Below are positions 54,001 through 62,790 of a stretch of 64,000 nucleotides of DNA, in pieces. The stretch spans positions 124,001 to 188,000 of the forward strand of contig NZ_CZRP01000013.1 of assembly GCF_001458115.1 (NCBI RefSeq), in the 5' to 3' direction. Below the pieces are notes generated by a model. It was not told the DNA's origin and ran no database searches. It saw nothing but the letters and a program-made list of their open reading frames with translations. Numbering within the stretch: the first letter of the stretch is position 1; each line of letters starts with the position of its first letter. This stretch comes from Gracilibacillus massiliensis. GTDB lineage: Bacteria > Bacillota > Bacilli > Bacillales > Amphibacillaceae. Position numbers and translations under genes: made by a program.

Positions 54001-56454
54001 TTCTTCTTCTGATTCAGAATCACCATTTACCATAACAATAGATTTAGCATCGCCTTCCATTTTTACCCCTACAAATCCATAATTCTCTTGGAAAGCCGCT
54101 AAACCAGTAACATCTCCATTTTCCATGTTACTTACGTCTATTGCTACTTCCCCTGAACTTTCAGGACCAAATGTTCTTTGGGTAAGAGTGTTTCTCGTAT
54201 CGTGTATGCTAGTACTTGTTCTGCCATTGGTTAGTCTTAAATAACCTGAACGGTCTGTCAGTGACCAGAAATTATTATTAGGATTATGGTTCCACTGCCA
54301 AGTTATACCAAGATTCGAACCATTATCCTCATACTCTCCATTTTTTTCTGTGTCTGGCTCAGGTTCTGGTGCAGCTATTTGTGTAAAAGAGACATCATCC
54401 ACATAATAATTCATTAAATCATTGACCGGATCTGCAGGATTTGCATAAGATGTCTCGATAAAAACGAATGACTCTGACATATCGGCGTCATTTGGAATGG
54501 TGTACGTTCCTTCAATTGTTCCCCATTCACCTTTTGTAATTGAACTGGAGCCGATCACTTCAATCGTTTCCCAAGATGGTCCATTTTGAATGTTGAAATT
54601 AAATCCTTTCTGATCAGGACCCTCGGTATATTTCACTTTCGCTGAAAATTCGTATGTTCCACCAGCTACCACTTTATCTGTTAAATTTTGTTGTGGACCG
54701 TCAACGGTTGCCTGACGATCAAATACTAATAAACTATTGGATCCACTGCTTGCCTCTTGATCCGTTACCTCAATACTTGCATCTCGATATTCTGTCCATG
54801 GTTCTATTCCATCTTCAAAGCCGCCGTTTACTATTAAATTAGGATCTGGAGTAACATCTACAAATGATACGTCATCCACATAAAAGTCTAATAAGTCTAT
54901 TTCTGCATCCGGTTCAGATACCCAAGGTGTCTCAATAAAAATAAAAGTTTCTGAAAAGTCTACATCCTCAGGAATGGTGTAAGTTCCTTCAACAGTCCCC
55001 CACTCCCCTTTGTTAATCGTTCCAGATCCTATTACTTCGATACCTTCCCAGCTTGGTCCATGTTGAATATTAAAATTAAACTGTTTTTGATCGGGGCCTT
55101 CTGTATATTTTACCTGTGCTGAGAACTCATACGTATTTCCTGCTTGGACTTCATCGGTAATAACTTGTTTCGGTCCGTCCCCTGTTGCCACTCTGTCTGT
55201 CACCAATAGACTGTTTGATCCACTGTTTGCTTCTTGATCAGTGACCTGAACAGAAGCAGCTCCATTTACAGACCATGGTTCTTGTCCATCTTCAAAACTG
55301 CCATTTTCAAGCAGTTCAGTCCCATTCTCCACATCTAATAATTCCTGTGCAGCTACCATCATCCCCTCTTCATTTGATGAAGAAGTATCTTCTACGTTCT
55401 CTTCATTGGTAGCTAACGCACTTGCTGAATTACTACTGTCAGGTGACTGATAGAATTCATCTGACTGCACAATATTACTAACTGAATTTTGTCCTTCTGC
55501 AGTTATAGATAACTCATCTGGAACTTCACCATCCACTCCAAATACCGGCCAATCATCTTCCCAAGTAACAGGTACTAAGTATGGAATTCGTCCAACCGAA
55601 CCACGGTCTCCAAATAAGAACCCATACCATTCACCGTCTGGAGTATCTACCATTCCACCTTGGGCAATACCAGAGTCCTGTAATACTACTTTCCCTTCAT
55701 AGTCTCCATCTATACTGTCAGAACGGTAGACTAATTGAGTTCGTCCACCATTTTGTGGCCAGGATATGAGGGACACGTAATATTTACTATTAATTTTTTG
55801 AAAATGTGCACCTTCTGCATTAAGAATATGTTCAGAACCTGAAATCGAACCTGCATCAGGAATGAGAACTTTATCTAGCCCACCTTCTTTAATAGCGGTT
55901 GCATCAGATGTAAGCTCAATGATTCTAATATCCGTACCACCATATACCATGTATACTCTACCATCATCATCGAAAAGTAATGACATGTCATGGTAAAGAT
56001 TATCTAACGTTGTTTTTTCCCAATCTCCATTTTCAATATCATCCGTTTGTAAAATATATGTTTTACCAGTGCTGTTGGAAGCAAACGCTAAATAAAATGT
56101 ACCCTCATGATAGCGAAGACTGCTTGCCCATGATCCTTGACCATACTCGTTTTGACCATTTCGTAACGCTTGTTCTTCCCCTCTATCAAGGATATCATAT
56201 GCATAGTTAACAATTTCCCAATTCACTAAATCTTTTGACTTCATAATAGGTACACCTGGATTCATATGCATGGTAGTGCTTGACATGTAATAAGTATCTT
56301 CGACACGGATCACACTTGGATCTGGGACATCAGCCCATATAACTGGATTTTCTGCTATATCATTATTAGTTTCCTGTGCTAAAGCACTAGGGTTAGGGAC
56401 ATAAGAAACTAATAGTGTAAGCGTTATCAAAAATACGAATAATTTATTTCTCAT
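51094..56454 (-). CDS. giant cell-wall-anchored double-GH43 protein
   Basis: 1786 residues. Signal peptide (1-27); GH43 domain 1 (about 35-315; DVPDPSVIR, YHDMSLLFDDDG, NAEGAHFQ); linker; two near-identical CBM4_9-like domains (about 380-530 and 535-690); GH43 C-terminal beta-sandwich (about 710-900); cohesin-like Ig domain (about 920-1050); GH43 domain 2 (about 1070-1390; ADPNALVYED, IFDPDVLIDDD, FESSGIHKHDG); CBM6-like domain (about 1400-1530); Ig-like domain; GED/GQD collagen-like stalk; LPDTA sorting signal, helix and RRKK tail. It likely binds and hydrolyses xylan/arabinan at the cell surface, supplying oligomers to the internal GH43 enzyme. It is preceded by AGGAGAAGG. Substrate not determined. 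Confidence 0.92.
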   Translation of the reverse strand: MRNKLFVFLITLTLLVSYVPNPSALAQETNNDIAENPVIWADVPDPSVIRVEDTYYMSSTTMHMNPGVPIMKSKDLVNWEIVNYAYDILDRGEEQALRNGQNEYGQGSWASSLRYHEGTFYLAFASNSTGKTYILQTDDIENGDWEKTTLDNLYHDMSLLFDDDGRVYMVYGGTDIRIIELTSDATAIKEGGLDKVLIPDAGSISGSEHILNAEGAHFQKINSKYYVSLISWPQNGGRTQLVYRSDSIDGDYEGKVVLQDSGIAQGGMVDTPDGEWYGFLFGDRGSVGRIPYLVPVTWEDDWPVFGVDGEVPDELSITAEGQNSVSNIVQSDEFYQSPDSSNSASALATNEENVEDTSSSNEEGMMVAAQELLDVENGTELLENGSFEDGQEPWSVNGAASVQVTDQEANSGSNSLLVTDRVATGDGPKQVITDEVQAGNTYEFSAQVKYTEGPDQKQFNFNIQHGPSWEGIEVIGSGTINKGEWGTVEGTYTIPEDVDFSETFIFIETPWVSEPDAEIDLLDFYVDDVSFVDVTPDPNLIVNGGFEDGIEPWTEYRDASIEVTDQEASSGSNSLLVFDRQATVDGPQQNLTDKVVAGGTYEFSAKVKYTEGPDQKGFNFNIQNGPSWETIEVIGSSSITKGEWGTIEGTYTIPNDADMSESFVFIETSYANPADPVNDLMNYYVDDVSFTQIAAPEPEPDTEKNGEYEDNGSNLGITWQWNHNPNNNFWSLTDRSGYLRLTNGRTSTSIHDTRNTLTQRTFGPESSGEVAIDVSNMENGDVTGLAAFQENYGFVGVKMEGDAKSIVMVNGDSESEEEIETIEIDQNKVYLKVDFDFKNQTDKAYFYYSLDGVNWTELGNTLQMEYTLPHFMGYRFALFNYATQETGGYVDFDYFRVNDKITDSESSQTVLDANLGDVSDIIGAPNVEFEVPLEMDALPEGNHTSIAASIDIPNGLTVSGVDFNTDNIDGDSTFSFENNQLKLNVNGDDVHFTNDSSNLFATLKLKVADFVTEDQTEELKINYIDVMSSQDVAYNVHDSIANISLKLLDTEALAKIPGFKNPLISHKYGADPNALVYEDRVYIYLTNDQVEYDDNGNIIDNNYGSINTITVISSDDMVNWTDHGAIPVAGPDGEATWATNSWAVSIGKKEIDGKDKFLLYFSNNGSGIGVLTADSPLGPWEDPIGEPLIDGSTPGTEGVVWIFDPDVLIDDDGEGYLYYGGGVPGGNNPTQEQAEHPQTARVIKLSDDMIHTEGEAQVIDSPFHFESSGIHKHDGKYYYSYSTNFSGVREGDDPKYAEIAYMVSDDPMGPFNYVDAVLKNGSEFFGVGGNNHQDFFEFKDQWYITYHAQTLGRALDAVNGYRSPHLNKVEYYENGDIKDITADMEGVSQLQNLNPYQRHEAETIAWNAGIATEESEAPGNMVEHVNLNVTDIHDGDWLAVSNVDFGQNGAQSFEANVASTVGGKIELRIDSPVGEVIGTVEVDATGGNQDWNLLETDLSKITGVHNVFFMFKGDSEEELFNFDYWKFTEAEEDSIPDEETTELELGGEGQEVAAGKTYTIVGTNSNITMPTDLPEGTKVIVMPKDVEETNYEGLIPAGEILSFTFEYPDGSTIPSNNFTLELGYNSDAETDALAIYYYNEEADQWEHRGGEVHEENQIISLPVSHFSTYGVFVPVDSSDGEDGQDGEDGQDGEDGQDGEDGQDGEDGQDGEDGQDGEDGQDGEDGQNGEDGQDGEDNQIGKDDQNGQDNQELPDTATSLFNYLVIGLVLLVLGTVTLLVYRRKKFL
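51226..51425. repeat. 18-bp tandem repeats encoding a collagen-like stalk
   Basis: About ten units encode GEDGQD, i.e. two G-X-Y triplets with acidic residues. They are read on the minus strand in the surface GH43 protein and place the catalytic part away from the wall. Copy number is likely to vary. Confidence 0.9.
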
Positions 56455-56837
56455 TTTAGTTTACCTTCTCCTTTTCATTTTCAATTGAGACCAACTGTTC
56501 ATTGACTTTTTACAAAGCTAATAAACTTCTTCTTTACACCTCCTTCGCTTTTTAATAAACAAATATCACCTCTTTCATTAGTTTGTTTACTGTTTAAAGT
56601 AAGTTAGATTTACAAAAAACAGTAACATGATATGAATCTCTCGTTTATTATTTCATTGAATAGAGATAAATTTAATAGAATAATTTTTTAAAAAAATACA
56701 ACTTTTTTCACTTTTTTAATTTTATTAAATATTAAATGACAAAAAAATCCACATGTCATAGCACGAACAAGTAGATTTATTACAGTTTCTTTTTAATTAG
56801 TGTATTTTTTTTGTATATGTTGTCATTATGTAAATAG
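56455..56837. other. AT-rich upstream region of the surface GH43 gene
   Basis: No gene seen. Near 56560-56590 the minus strand carries AACAAACTAA, identical to one half of the Bacillus XylR operator, with a degenerate partner ATTTGTTTATTA 13 bp away, but in the opposite order to the classic site. Further out only A/T-rich sequence is present. Confidence 0.35.
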
Positions 56838-56872
56838 AAAAGACACATTCAAGGTTATCGAATGTGTCTCGA
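56838..56872 (-). terminator. terminator of the tRNA-Val transcript
   Basis: GAGACACATTC and GAATGTGTCTTTTC pair on the minus strand and T's follow, just after the tRNA end. Confidence 0.85.
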
Positions 56873-56877
56873 AGCGA

Positions 56878-56949
56878 TGATCTGAGAGGGATTTGAACCC
56901 CCGACCTCTTGCCTGTCAAGCAAGCGTTCTCCCGCTGAACTATCAGATC
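56878..56949 (-). tRNA. trnV: tRNA-Val (anticodon GAC)
   Basis: On the minus strand: acceptor GATCTGA/TCAGATC, D-arm GTTC AGCGGGA GAAC, anticodon arm CTTGC TTGACAG GCAAG, T-arm GGGGG TTCAAAT CCCTC, with discriminator A. The loop gives anticodon GAC, valine. CCA is not encoded. It is single, not in a cluster. Confidence 0.93.
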
Positions 56950-57052
56950 GTAATATTTAATCTTTTTTACGTTAAAGTAATACTCTTCCAGTTGAAGTAC
57001 TTCTTAGGGTTTTTATCACTACTAATAAATATAGAAAACTTCCGGTAACTTG

Positions 57053-57349
57053 TCAATCCGTTTTCGTACGATTAAGTTTATTTCCCATAAAATATTTCGC
57101 ATTGAGTCTCATTATATTTTTGAGTTCTTCTTCAGTCAATTGCTGTTCTTTCTTTAATCTCTTATTCAATTTATTAAGATCTCCCTCCATACTCTCTTGA
57201 CTTCTTTTCACATCCACGTAAATAGTTACGTATTTTTTATTCTTGAAAAATACGTTGGCCTCCATATATTGATTTTCTATATCAATTACAGGATAACTAA
57301 AGTGCAGCGTTTTTCTCCATATTGTAAAGCCTCTTTTTTTCCAAAACAT
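57053..57349 (-). CDS. small basic protein, unknown
   Basis: 98 residues, basic, start ATG with AGAGAGGTG. It has a strand-rich first half (VIDIENQYMEANVFFKNKKYVTIYVDV) and a coiled C-terminal half (LNKLNKRLKKEQQLTEEELK). No family recognised. Confidence 0.6.
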   Translation of the reverse strand: MFWKKRGFTIWRKTLHFSYPVIDIENQYMEANVFFKNKKYVTIYVDVKRSQESMEGDLNKLNKRLKKEQQLTEEELKNIMRLNAKYFMGNKLNRTKTD

Positions 57350-57591
57350 ATTTACACACCTCTCTTGGCCGTAATTTTATCAAAAGCAAATTAATGTTAC
57401 AAGACGATTACATTTGTTATATTCATGGTAATTTTTTCTATTATTAGTTGTTGTAACCAGCTTAAAACTGATGGAAAAATTTTCTGTTTGAAGTATAGCT
57501 TGTCTTTCTATCAATTGGTAAAAATAACTTACTGTTTTGTTATGTTACATTTGCTAATCTATTAACTAGAATACAACAGGAGGGGAAATAC

Positions 57592-58185
57592 ATGAACAAA
57601 AAAGGAGTTCATTTTATTATAGCAAGTCTTATCATTGCAATATGCATCACAATTATGCCTGGATTTGCAAATGCCTATACAGTAAAAAAGGGTGATTCAT
57701 TTTGGAAAATCGCCAAACAGCATGGCGTATCTGTTAATCAATTAATTCAAACTAATAACTATAGCAGCAGTCTTTTATATCCAGGAGCAACATTGACAAT
57801 CCCAGCTACTATTTCTGAATCAGAAAAAGAATTAATGGCTCGACTTGTTCATGCCGAGGCAAAAGGGGAACCATATGCTGGTAAGGTTGCTGTCGCTACA
57901 GTAATTTTAAACCGAGTGGATCATAAGAATTTTCCTAATTCCATTAAAGGTGTCATTCACGAAACATATAGTAACGGTGCTATCCATGCCTTTAGTCCGG
58001 TTGCGAACGGAGAAATTAATAAGCGTGCGGATGCAGAAGCCAAAAGAGCTGTGGAGGAAGCAATAGTATTTCGTGGACAAGGTCAAGGGTCTATTTACTT
58101 CTATAATCCAAATACAGCAGTAAGTAATTGGATTTATGATACAACAACAACCATTAAAATCGGGAACCACGTTTTTGCAAAATAA
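57592..58185 (+). CDS. LysM plus SleB/CwlJ-type cell-wall hydrolase (YkvT-like)
   Basis: 197 residues. Signal peptide (to FANA), one LysM (YTVKKGDSFWKIAKQHGVSVNQLIQTN), then Hydrolase_2 domain with catalytic Glu in HAEAKGEPYAGKVAVATVILNRVD and a late motif GSIYFYNPNTAVSNWIYD. It cuts peptidoglycan and resembles B. subtilis YkvT more than spore-specific SleB. Ribosome site AGGAGG. Confidence 0.92.
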   Translation: MNKKGVHFIIASLIIAICITIMPGFANAYTVKKGDSFWKIAKQHGVSVNQLIQTNNYSSSLLYPGATLTIPATISESEKELMARLVHAEAKGEPYAGKVAVATVILNRVDHKNFPNSIKGVIHETYSNGAIHAFSPVANGEINKRADAEAKRAVEEAIVFRGQGQGSIYFYNPNTAVSNWIYDTTTTIKIGNHVFAK

Positions 58186-58219
58186 AGAAGTTGAGACCAA
58201 AGAATTTTTATACGCATTA

Positions 58220-58733
58220 GGAACATACTGCGCAGTAAACTGATGTATATTTATTAGCTAAATTGGTAATTTTGAAATATTTTATTTACTAAATATCCGC
58301 TCCGGCTGCCCCCTTTCCTTTCCATGGGGTTTTACCTTCAGCTAACTTTTTCAAGCAAAAAGCGCTCGAAAAAGTGGATCTTCAGGTAAAACATTCCCAC
58401 AGGAGTGAAAGTGGGCGGCCTACGCTATAAATGATTCTACAACGGTTGTAATAGTCATCAATTTGAGCTTTTTAGCATTGTTTATTGTTTCGTTAAAATG
58501 ATGAGATAGAAGTCTTTAATATAACTCTTACTTCTATTGTAGAACTTCATTTAGCGTAGGCGTCCGTTTCGACTCCTGGGGGATTAGCATGATCTGAAGA
58601 TCCATTTTGAAAAGTGTTTTTCTTTTCAAAATTAGCTGAAGAGCATGCCCGGAAAGGGAAGTGGGCAAGCCGTAGCGGTTTCTATGCACAAACATCATGT
58701 CAAAATTACTACATCATTTACTGCGCAGTTTCC
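58220..58733. repeat. long composite palindromic intergenic element, copy 1
   Basis: Arms at 58295-58427 and 58551-58680 are inverted, imperfect copies of a roughly 130-bp unit. Each has GAAGATCCAC, AGTTAGCTGAAG, a G-rich run and GCGGGCAAGCCG-type ends, as in repeats found in many Bacillaceae. Outer arms (GAACATACTGCGCAGTAAA with its inverse near 58720-58733) extend the pairing to about 515 bp. A second copy lies at 63266. There is no gene inside. The stretch 58186-58762 is otherwise empty. Confidence 0.85.
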
Positions 58734-58762
58734 TTATATTGCGCAATTTTCTTCATTTTTTC

Positions 58763-59419
58763 TTAACTTTTCTTATACACATCTTTTGGAATGTGTATTT
58801 CCTGATTTCCGGAGACATATGGGGCAATTTCGTATTGTTGAAAGACAAGTGTGATCCCTTCATCAGCAAAATAAAAGGCTGTATCTTTCGTTAATTTAAT
58901 ATCTTCCTTCTTTAAATCCGGATAAAAAATGTCTGGTCGCTCGATTGCATATTCCCATACATAATCTCTTACTGATTTTATTTGCTCATCCGTAGTTAAA
59001 ATATCCGTTAAGTAAACCCGCTTGCCTTCCTCGATATTATAGTTAAAGGCTTGGACAGTGGTATTTCCGTGTGCTCCCCCACTAAAAATGTAATTACTTG
59101 TTAATATACTTAAACGTGGTGATGTATTATACTTTACTTGATAGTCGGTTTGGTAATCTCCTTGAAAATGATATTTTTCAGCTTGCTTTTCATTCTCTTT
59201 TAATTCTTTATACGATTCTTTAATATATTTACCGAAGTCTTTATTGATCTTTATTTCCATATCTTCATCATCTACTTCAGATACGATTGGATATTTTAAT
59301 TGTTCCATATCCTTAAATAACTCATCTGTTACAAGTGTTGTCTGAGTTTCTGCAGCAACTGGTAAACTTACGCCCATAAACAAACACAACATAATAACTA
59401 AACTAGTCCATTTCTTCAT
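58763..59419 (-). CDS. secreted DUF3298/DUF4163 protein
   Basis: About 218 residues; ATG 59419 follows AAGGATG. Signal peptide to AAET. Pattern YPIVSEVDDEDMEIKINKDFGKYI and SNYIFSGGAHGNTTVQAFNYNIEEGKRVYLTDIL, then ITLVFQQYEIAPYVSG, is the DUF4163 plus DUF3298 fold (as in the PdaC and RsiV extracellular parts). It acts outside the membrane; likely binds wall or peptide, function unknown. No catalytic motif seen. Confidence 0.85.
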   Translation of the reverse strand: MKKWTSLVIMLCLFMGVSLPVAAETQTTLVTDELFKDMEQLKYPIVSEVDDEDMEIKINKDFGKYIKESYKELKENEKQAEKYHFQGDYQTDYQVKYNTSPRLSILTSNYIFSGGAHGNTTVQAFNYNIEEGKRVYLTDILTTDEQIKSVRDYVWEYAIERPDIFYPDLKKEDIKLTKDTAFYFADEGITLVFQQYEIAPYVSGNQEIHIPKDVYKKS

Positions 59420-59530
59420 TATCCACACATCCTTTTTGAATAGGTTGTGTCATTTTCATTTAAACATGCATCGTTTTCTTTCTTGGAAAATGGGAATAAA
59501 AGAACTATACAAAAAAAGAAGGTGTGACCA

Positions 59531-60700
59531 TTGACAATTGAACAAATTATTATTTTATTATTAATCGGATATGTTATATTTACGATTGATACTAAGCAAG
59601 AAAATTTTCCAGTTCCAACTATTTTGGTGATTATCGGGATGGGTCTTGTCTTTATTCCTTTTTTCGATTCTATCCAGATTACCGAAAATATGATTTATCA
59701 CATTTTTTTACCTGCATTATTATTTGTATCCGCTTATCAATTTCCGATCAAAGATTTGAAAAAAAATGCAGGATTAATTTTGACATTGGCAACCATCGGA
59801 ATCATTATTACAGTTTTTCTGTTAGGCTCCTTGACATGGTTAATTGCACCAATTGGTTTTGCGAGTGCATTGGTAGTAGCAGCAATATTAACACCAACAG
59901 ATCCAATTTCTGTTGTTTCTATAATTAAGAAGGCAACAGGTAATGACCAAATTGCAGATACAGTCGAAGGGGAATCGATGCTAAACGATGGTACAAGTAT
60001 TGTTTTATTTACCACATTATTTTCAATTGCTAATCAAGAGAAGAGTTTTTCTCTTCTATCTTTCCTAGGTGAATTTCTTCTCGTCTCACTTGGCGGGGTT
60101 GTTGTGGGATTAGTATGTGGTTATTTGGTCAGCAAAATTGTTCATTATTCCCATCAACGACAATATCAAATTATGTTGAGTATCATTTTGGCATATGGAT
60201 CGTTCTTAATTGCTGAAGCGTTTCATGTTTCTGGTGTGTTAGCAACGGTTGCTAGTGGGATGATGATTTCATTTGAATATGGACGCGCCATCAAGGAGGG
60301 GCACTTCCGTGAATCATTAGATGGTTTTTGGAAAATTATCGAAATTAGTTTGTTGGCCATCTTGTTTTTAGTGATTGGAATCGAAATCACCGAATATATC
60401 ACCATCGATTTCTGGTTATATGCTTTCGTCATTTTTATTTTTATGATTATGGTGCGAATGTTTATTGTTTTTGTTATAACAAAAATAGTCCATCCATTAC
60501 CATGGCAACATCAATTCCTTATTTCTTGGGCCGGCTTAAAAGGTTCTATGTCTGTTTTCTTAATCCTAACACTATACGCAAAAAATGCTAGCGGTATTGA
60601 CAGTGAATGGATGGTAGCTGTCAGTTTTACAGTGGTGCTATTATCTTTAACCGTTCAAAGTTTGAGTATGGCTCCTATATCGAGAAGACTATTGAAATAA
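59531..60700 (+). CDS. Na+/H+ antiporter, CPA1 family
   Basis: 389 residues, about 11-12 helices; TTG start with GAAGGTG. The CPA1/NhaP motif is ILTPTDPISVVSIIKKATGN and EGESMLNDGTSIVLF (the ND pair is the ion site); ISWAGLKGSMSVFL is the third. It exports sodium for protons, consistent with a salt-tolerant host. No long cytoplasmic tail, so shorter than eukaryotic NHE. Confidence 0.92.
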   Translation: MTIEQIIILLLIGYVIFTIDTKQENFPVPTILVIIGMGLVFIPFFDSIQITENMIYHIFLPALLFVSAYQFPIKDLKKNAGLILTLATIGIIITVFLLGSLTWLIAPIGFASALVVAAILTPTDPISVVSIIKKATGNDQIADTVEGESMLNDGTSIVLFTTLFSIANQEKSFSLLSFLGEFLLVSLGGVVVGLVCGYLVSKIVHYSHQRQYQIMLSIILAYGSFLIAEAFHVSGVLATVASGMMISFEYGRAIKEGHFRESLDGFWKIIEISLLAILFLVIGIEITEYITIDFWLYAFVIFIFMIMVRMFIVFVITKIVHPLPWQHQFLISWAGLKGSMSVFLILTLYAKNASGIDSEWMVAVSFTVVLLSLTVQSLSMAPISRRLLK

Positions 60701-60781
60701 AACGAAATAAAGATACAAAGCATTGTTCTTCAATTATTCATTAAATATGATACACTTTTCATGAGATGGGGAGGTGATTCT

Positions 60782-61504
60782 TTGGGACGAAAGGGAAAAA
60801 TGGAAGATGCTACTGTCACTAGTGAATATCTACATGAAGAAATCAAGATAAAATGGTATCTGCCAGAAGGATTTACACCATTTAAGGATTATCAATTATG
60901 TATTATGCAAGATGGAGATGATTATTTTCAAATGGGACGTGTCGCCACTTTAAGTGATCAATTACATGAAGAAGTAGAAATTGAACCAACGATATTTGTC
61001 GGCATCCATTATCAGGATAAATATGATCGTCAAGACAAATACCACCCTAATGGCAAACAGAACAATAACTATATTCAATTTCTCACCAACGAAGTGCTCC
61101 CATTTATAGAAGATACGTTACATATTTCTCCAACCAAACGAGCTCTTATCGGGGATTCACTCGCAGGTACTTTAGCTTTCATGGTGGCAAGCCAATTTCC
61201 TAAGACATTCGATATTGTGATCATGCAATCACCTTATGTTGATGAAAAAGTATTAGAGCAAGCCACACATGTTGATCATTTTAGTAATTTAGAAATTCAT
61301 CATACAATAGGTACGGAAGAAACAGAAGTACACACGACCTCAGGTGAGGTTTCTGATTTTTTAACACCTAATCGAAAATTAAATCAGATGCTACAAGGAA
61401 AACTAAATATCTATCAATACAACGAATTTACTGGTAACCATACCTGGAAATATTGGCAAAAAGATTTAAGAAATATTTTAATTGAAATGTTAGGGGAAAA
61501 GTAA
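60782..61504 (+). CDS. putative esterase (alpha/beta hydrolase, esterase-D-like)
   Basis: About 240 residues; TTG 60782 follows GGGGAGGTG. The pattern YQLCIMQDGDDYFQMG, VGIHYQDKYDR and nucleophile GDSLAGTLAF, plus the late His in FTGNHTWKYW, fits the putative-esterase family. It ends exactly at the start of the GNAT gene (TAAATG), so the two are co-translated. Substrate unknown. Confidence 0.88.
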   Translation: MGRKGKMEDATVTSEYLHEEIKIKWYLPEGFTPFKDYQLCIMQDGDDYFQMGRVATLSDQLHEEVEIEPTIFVGIHYQDKYDRQDKYHPNGKQNNNYIQFLTNEVLPFIEDTLHISPTKRALIGDSLAGTLAFMVASQFPKTFDIVIMQSPYVDEKVLEQATHVDHFSNLEIHHTIGTEETEVHTTSGEVSDFLTPNRKLNQMLQGKLNIYQYNEFTGNHTWKYWQKDLRNILIEMLGEK

Positions 61505-61930
61505 ATGGAAATAAAAATAGTTAACACTGATCAAGAATTAAAAGATGCATACCAAGTACGTTCTATTGTTTTTGTGGAAGAACAGGGAGTACCGGAAGAA
61601 TTAGAAATAGATGATTTGGAGAAAGAAGCTGTTCACTTTGTTGGTTATCATGGTAAAAATCCTGTAGCAGCAAGTAGAATGCGCTTTGTAGATGATTACG
61701 CCAAATTGGAGCGGGTCTGTGTGTTAGCAGACAATCGTGGAAAAGGATATGGCAAAGATATCATTTTCTTTATGGAGAAGGTAGCGAAAGAAAAAGGGTT
61801 AGAAAAATCAAAGTTAAATGGACAAATACATGCAGAGGCATTTTATCAATCTCTTGGATATAAGACGATTTCTGATGAGTTTATGGATGCAGGTATTCCG
61901 CACGTAACCATGATAAAATCAATTTTATAG
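61505..61930 (+). CDS. GNAT-family N-acetyltransferase
   Basis: 141 residues. GNAT motif A is VCVLADNRGKGYGKDIIFFMEK (acetyl-CoA pyrophosphate loop) and GYKTISDEFMDAGIPHVTM is motif B, with the YjcF-like N-terminus ITVFVEEQGVPEE-like SIVFVEEQGVPEELEIDD. It follows the esterase without a gap. Substrate unknown. Confidence 0.92.
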   Translation: MEIKIVNTDQELKDAYQVRSIVFVEEQGVPEELEIDDLEKEAVHFVGYHGKNPVAASRMRFVDDYAKLERVCVLADNRGKGYGKDIIFFMEKVAKEKGLEKSKLNGQIHAEAFYQSLGYKTISDEFMDAGIPHVTMIKSIL

Positions 61931-62041
61931 ATACTGATTCCACTTTGAATTTTCTGTTTCTCTTACCATTTTTAATGTATGTATACATTAGTTTTTGTAC
62001 ATGCTTATAGAATAATATGAATAAAGGTAGGAGAAACAACG

Positions 62042-62716
62042 ATGGAATATGGATCTATTTTTATCGAAACCATATTTGGTTTTGTTATGTTATTTATCCT
62101 CGCCAAATTACTAGGCAAAACGCAGATTAAACAATTAACAGCGTTCGATTTCATTTCAGCTCTTATTCTCGGAGAATTAGTCGGAAATGCCTTATATGAT
62201 GATCAAGTAGGGGTAAAGGAAGTCGGCTTTGCAGTAGCTATTTGGGGTGCCTTATTATATATCACTGAACTAACCACTCAAAAATTTAAAAAAACACGGG
62301 CAATTTTAGAAGGCCGTCCATCGATGGTGATTCATAAAGGAATCATACAAAGAGAGGAAATGAGAAAATCCAAACTGGACATGAACCAACTGTTACACTT
62401 GTTACGTTCAAAAGATGTATTTTCAGTACAAGAGGTGGACTATGCCATATTAGAATCGGATGGTACCGTCTCTGTATTAAAAAAATCAGCAGATCAACAG
62501 CCAACTAGAAATGATTTTAACTTACCAATCGAACAAGTTGTCTTACCTTTTATGTTGATAAACGATGGTGAACCGATTGTAGATAGTCTTAAAGAAATTG
62601 GAAAAGATGAACATTGGCTAAAGAAAGAATTAAGCAAACAAAATATAAACTCAATTGAAGAAGTATTTTACGCAGAGTATACGAAAGAAAATCAACTATT
62701 GATCCAAAGTAATTAA
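62042..62716 (+). CDS. DUF421-family membrane protein (YetF/YrbG-like)
   Basis: 224 residues: three N-terminal helices (about 8-95, KLLGKTQIKQLTAFDFISALILGE) and a cytoplasmic domain with IHKGIIQREEMRKSKLDMNQLLHLLRSKDVFSVQEVDYAILESDG. Typical DUF421 protein; B. subtilis relatives YetF/YrbG have been linked to spore-germination-related or membrane roles, mechanism unknown. Ribosome site GTAGGAG. Confidence 0.9.
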   Translation: MEYGSIFIETIFGFVMLFILAKLLGKTQIKQLTAFDFISALILGELVGNALYDDQVGVKEVGFAVAIWGALLYITELTTQKFKKTRAILEGRPSMVIHKGIIQREEMRKSKLDMNQLLHLLRSKDVFSVQEVDYAILESDGTVSVLKKSADQQPTRNDFNLPIEQVVLPFMLINDGEPIVDSLKEIGKDEHWLKKELSKQNINSIEEVFYAEYTKENQLLIQSN

Positions 62717-62763
62717 CCTGAATAGAAAATTTCGCCTGAACCTAGTATATTGAAAATAAAACG

Positions 62764-62790
62764 AAGCCAGTGCTTATGAGCATCTGGCTA
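62764..62790. terminator. hairpin after the DUF421 gene
   Basis: AGCCAG and CTGGCT pair with inner GCT/AGC, near the converging gene ends. Weak T-run. Confidence 0.5.

Noticed and set aside
56878-56949. tRNA-Asp
   Set aside because: Loop is TTGACAG, so anticodon is GAC (Val), not GTC.
58645-58894. Short plus-strand frames in the palindromic element
   Set aside because: They start in the repeat and run antisense into the DUF3298 gene; no ribosome site.
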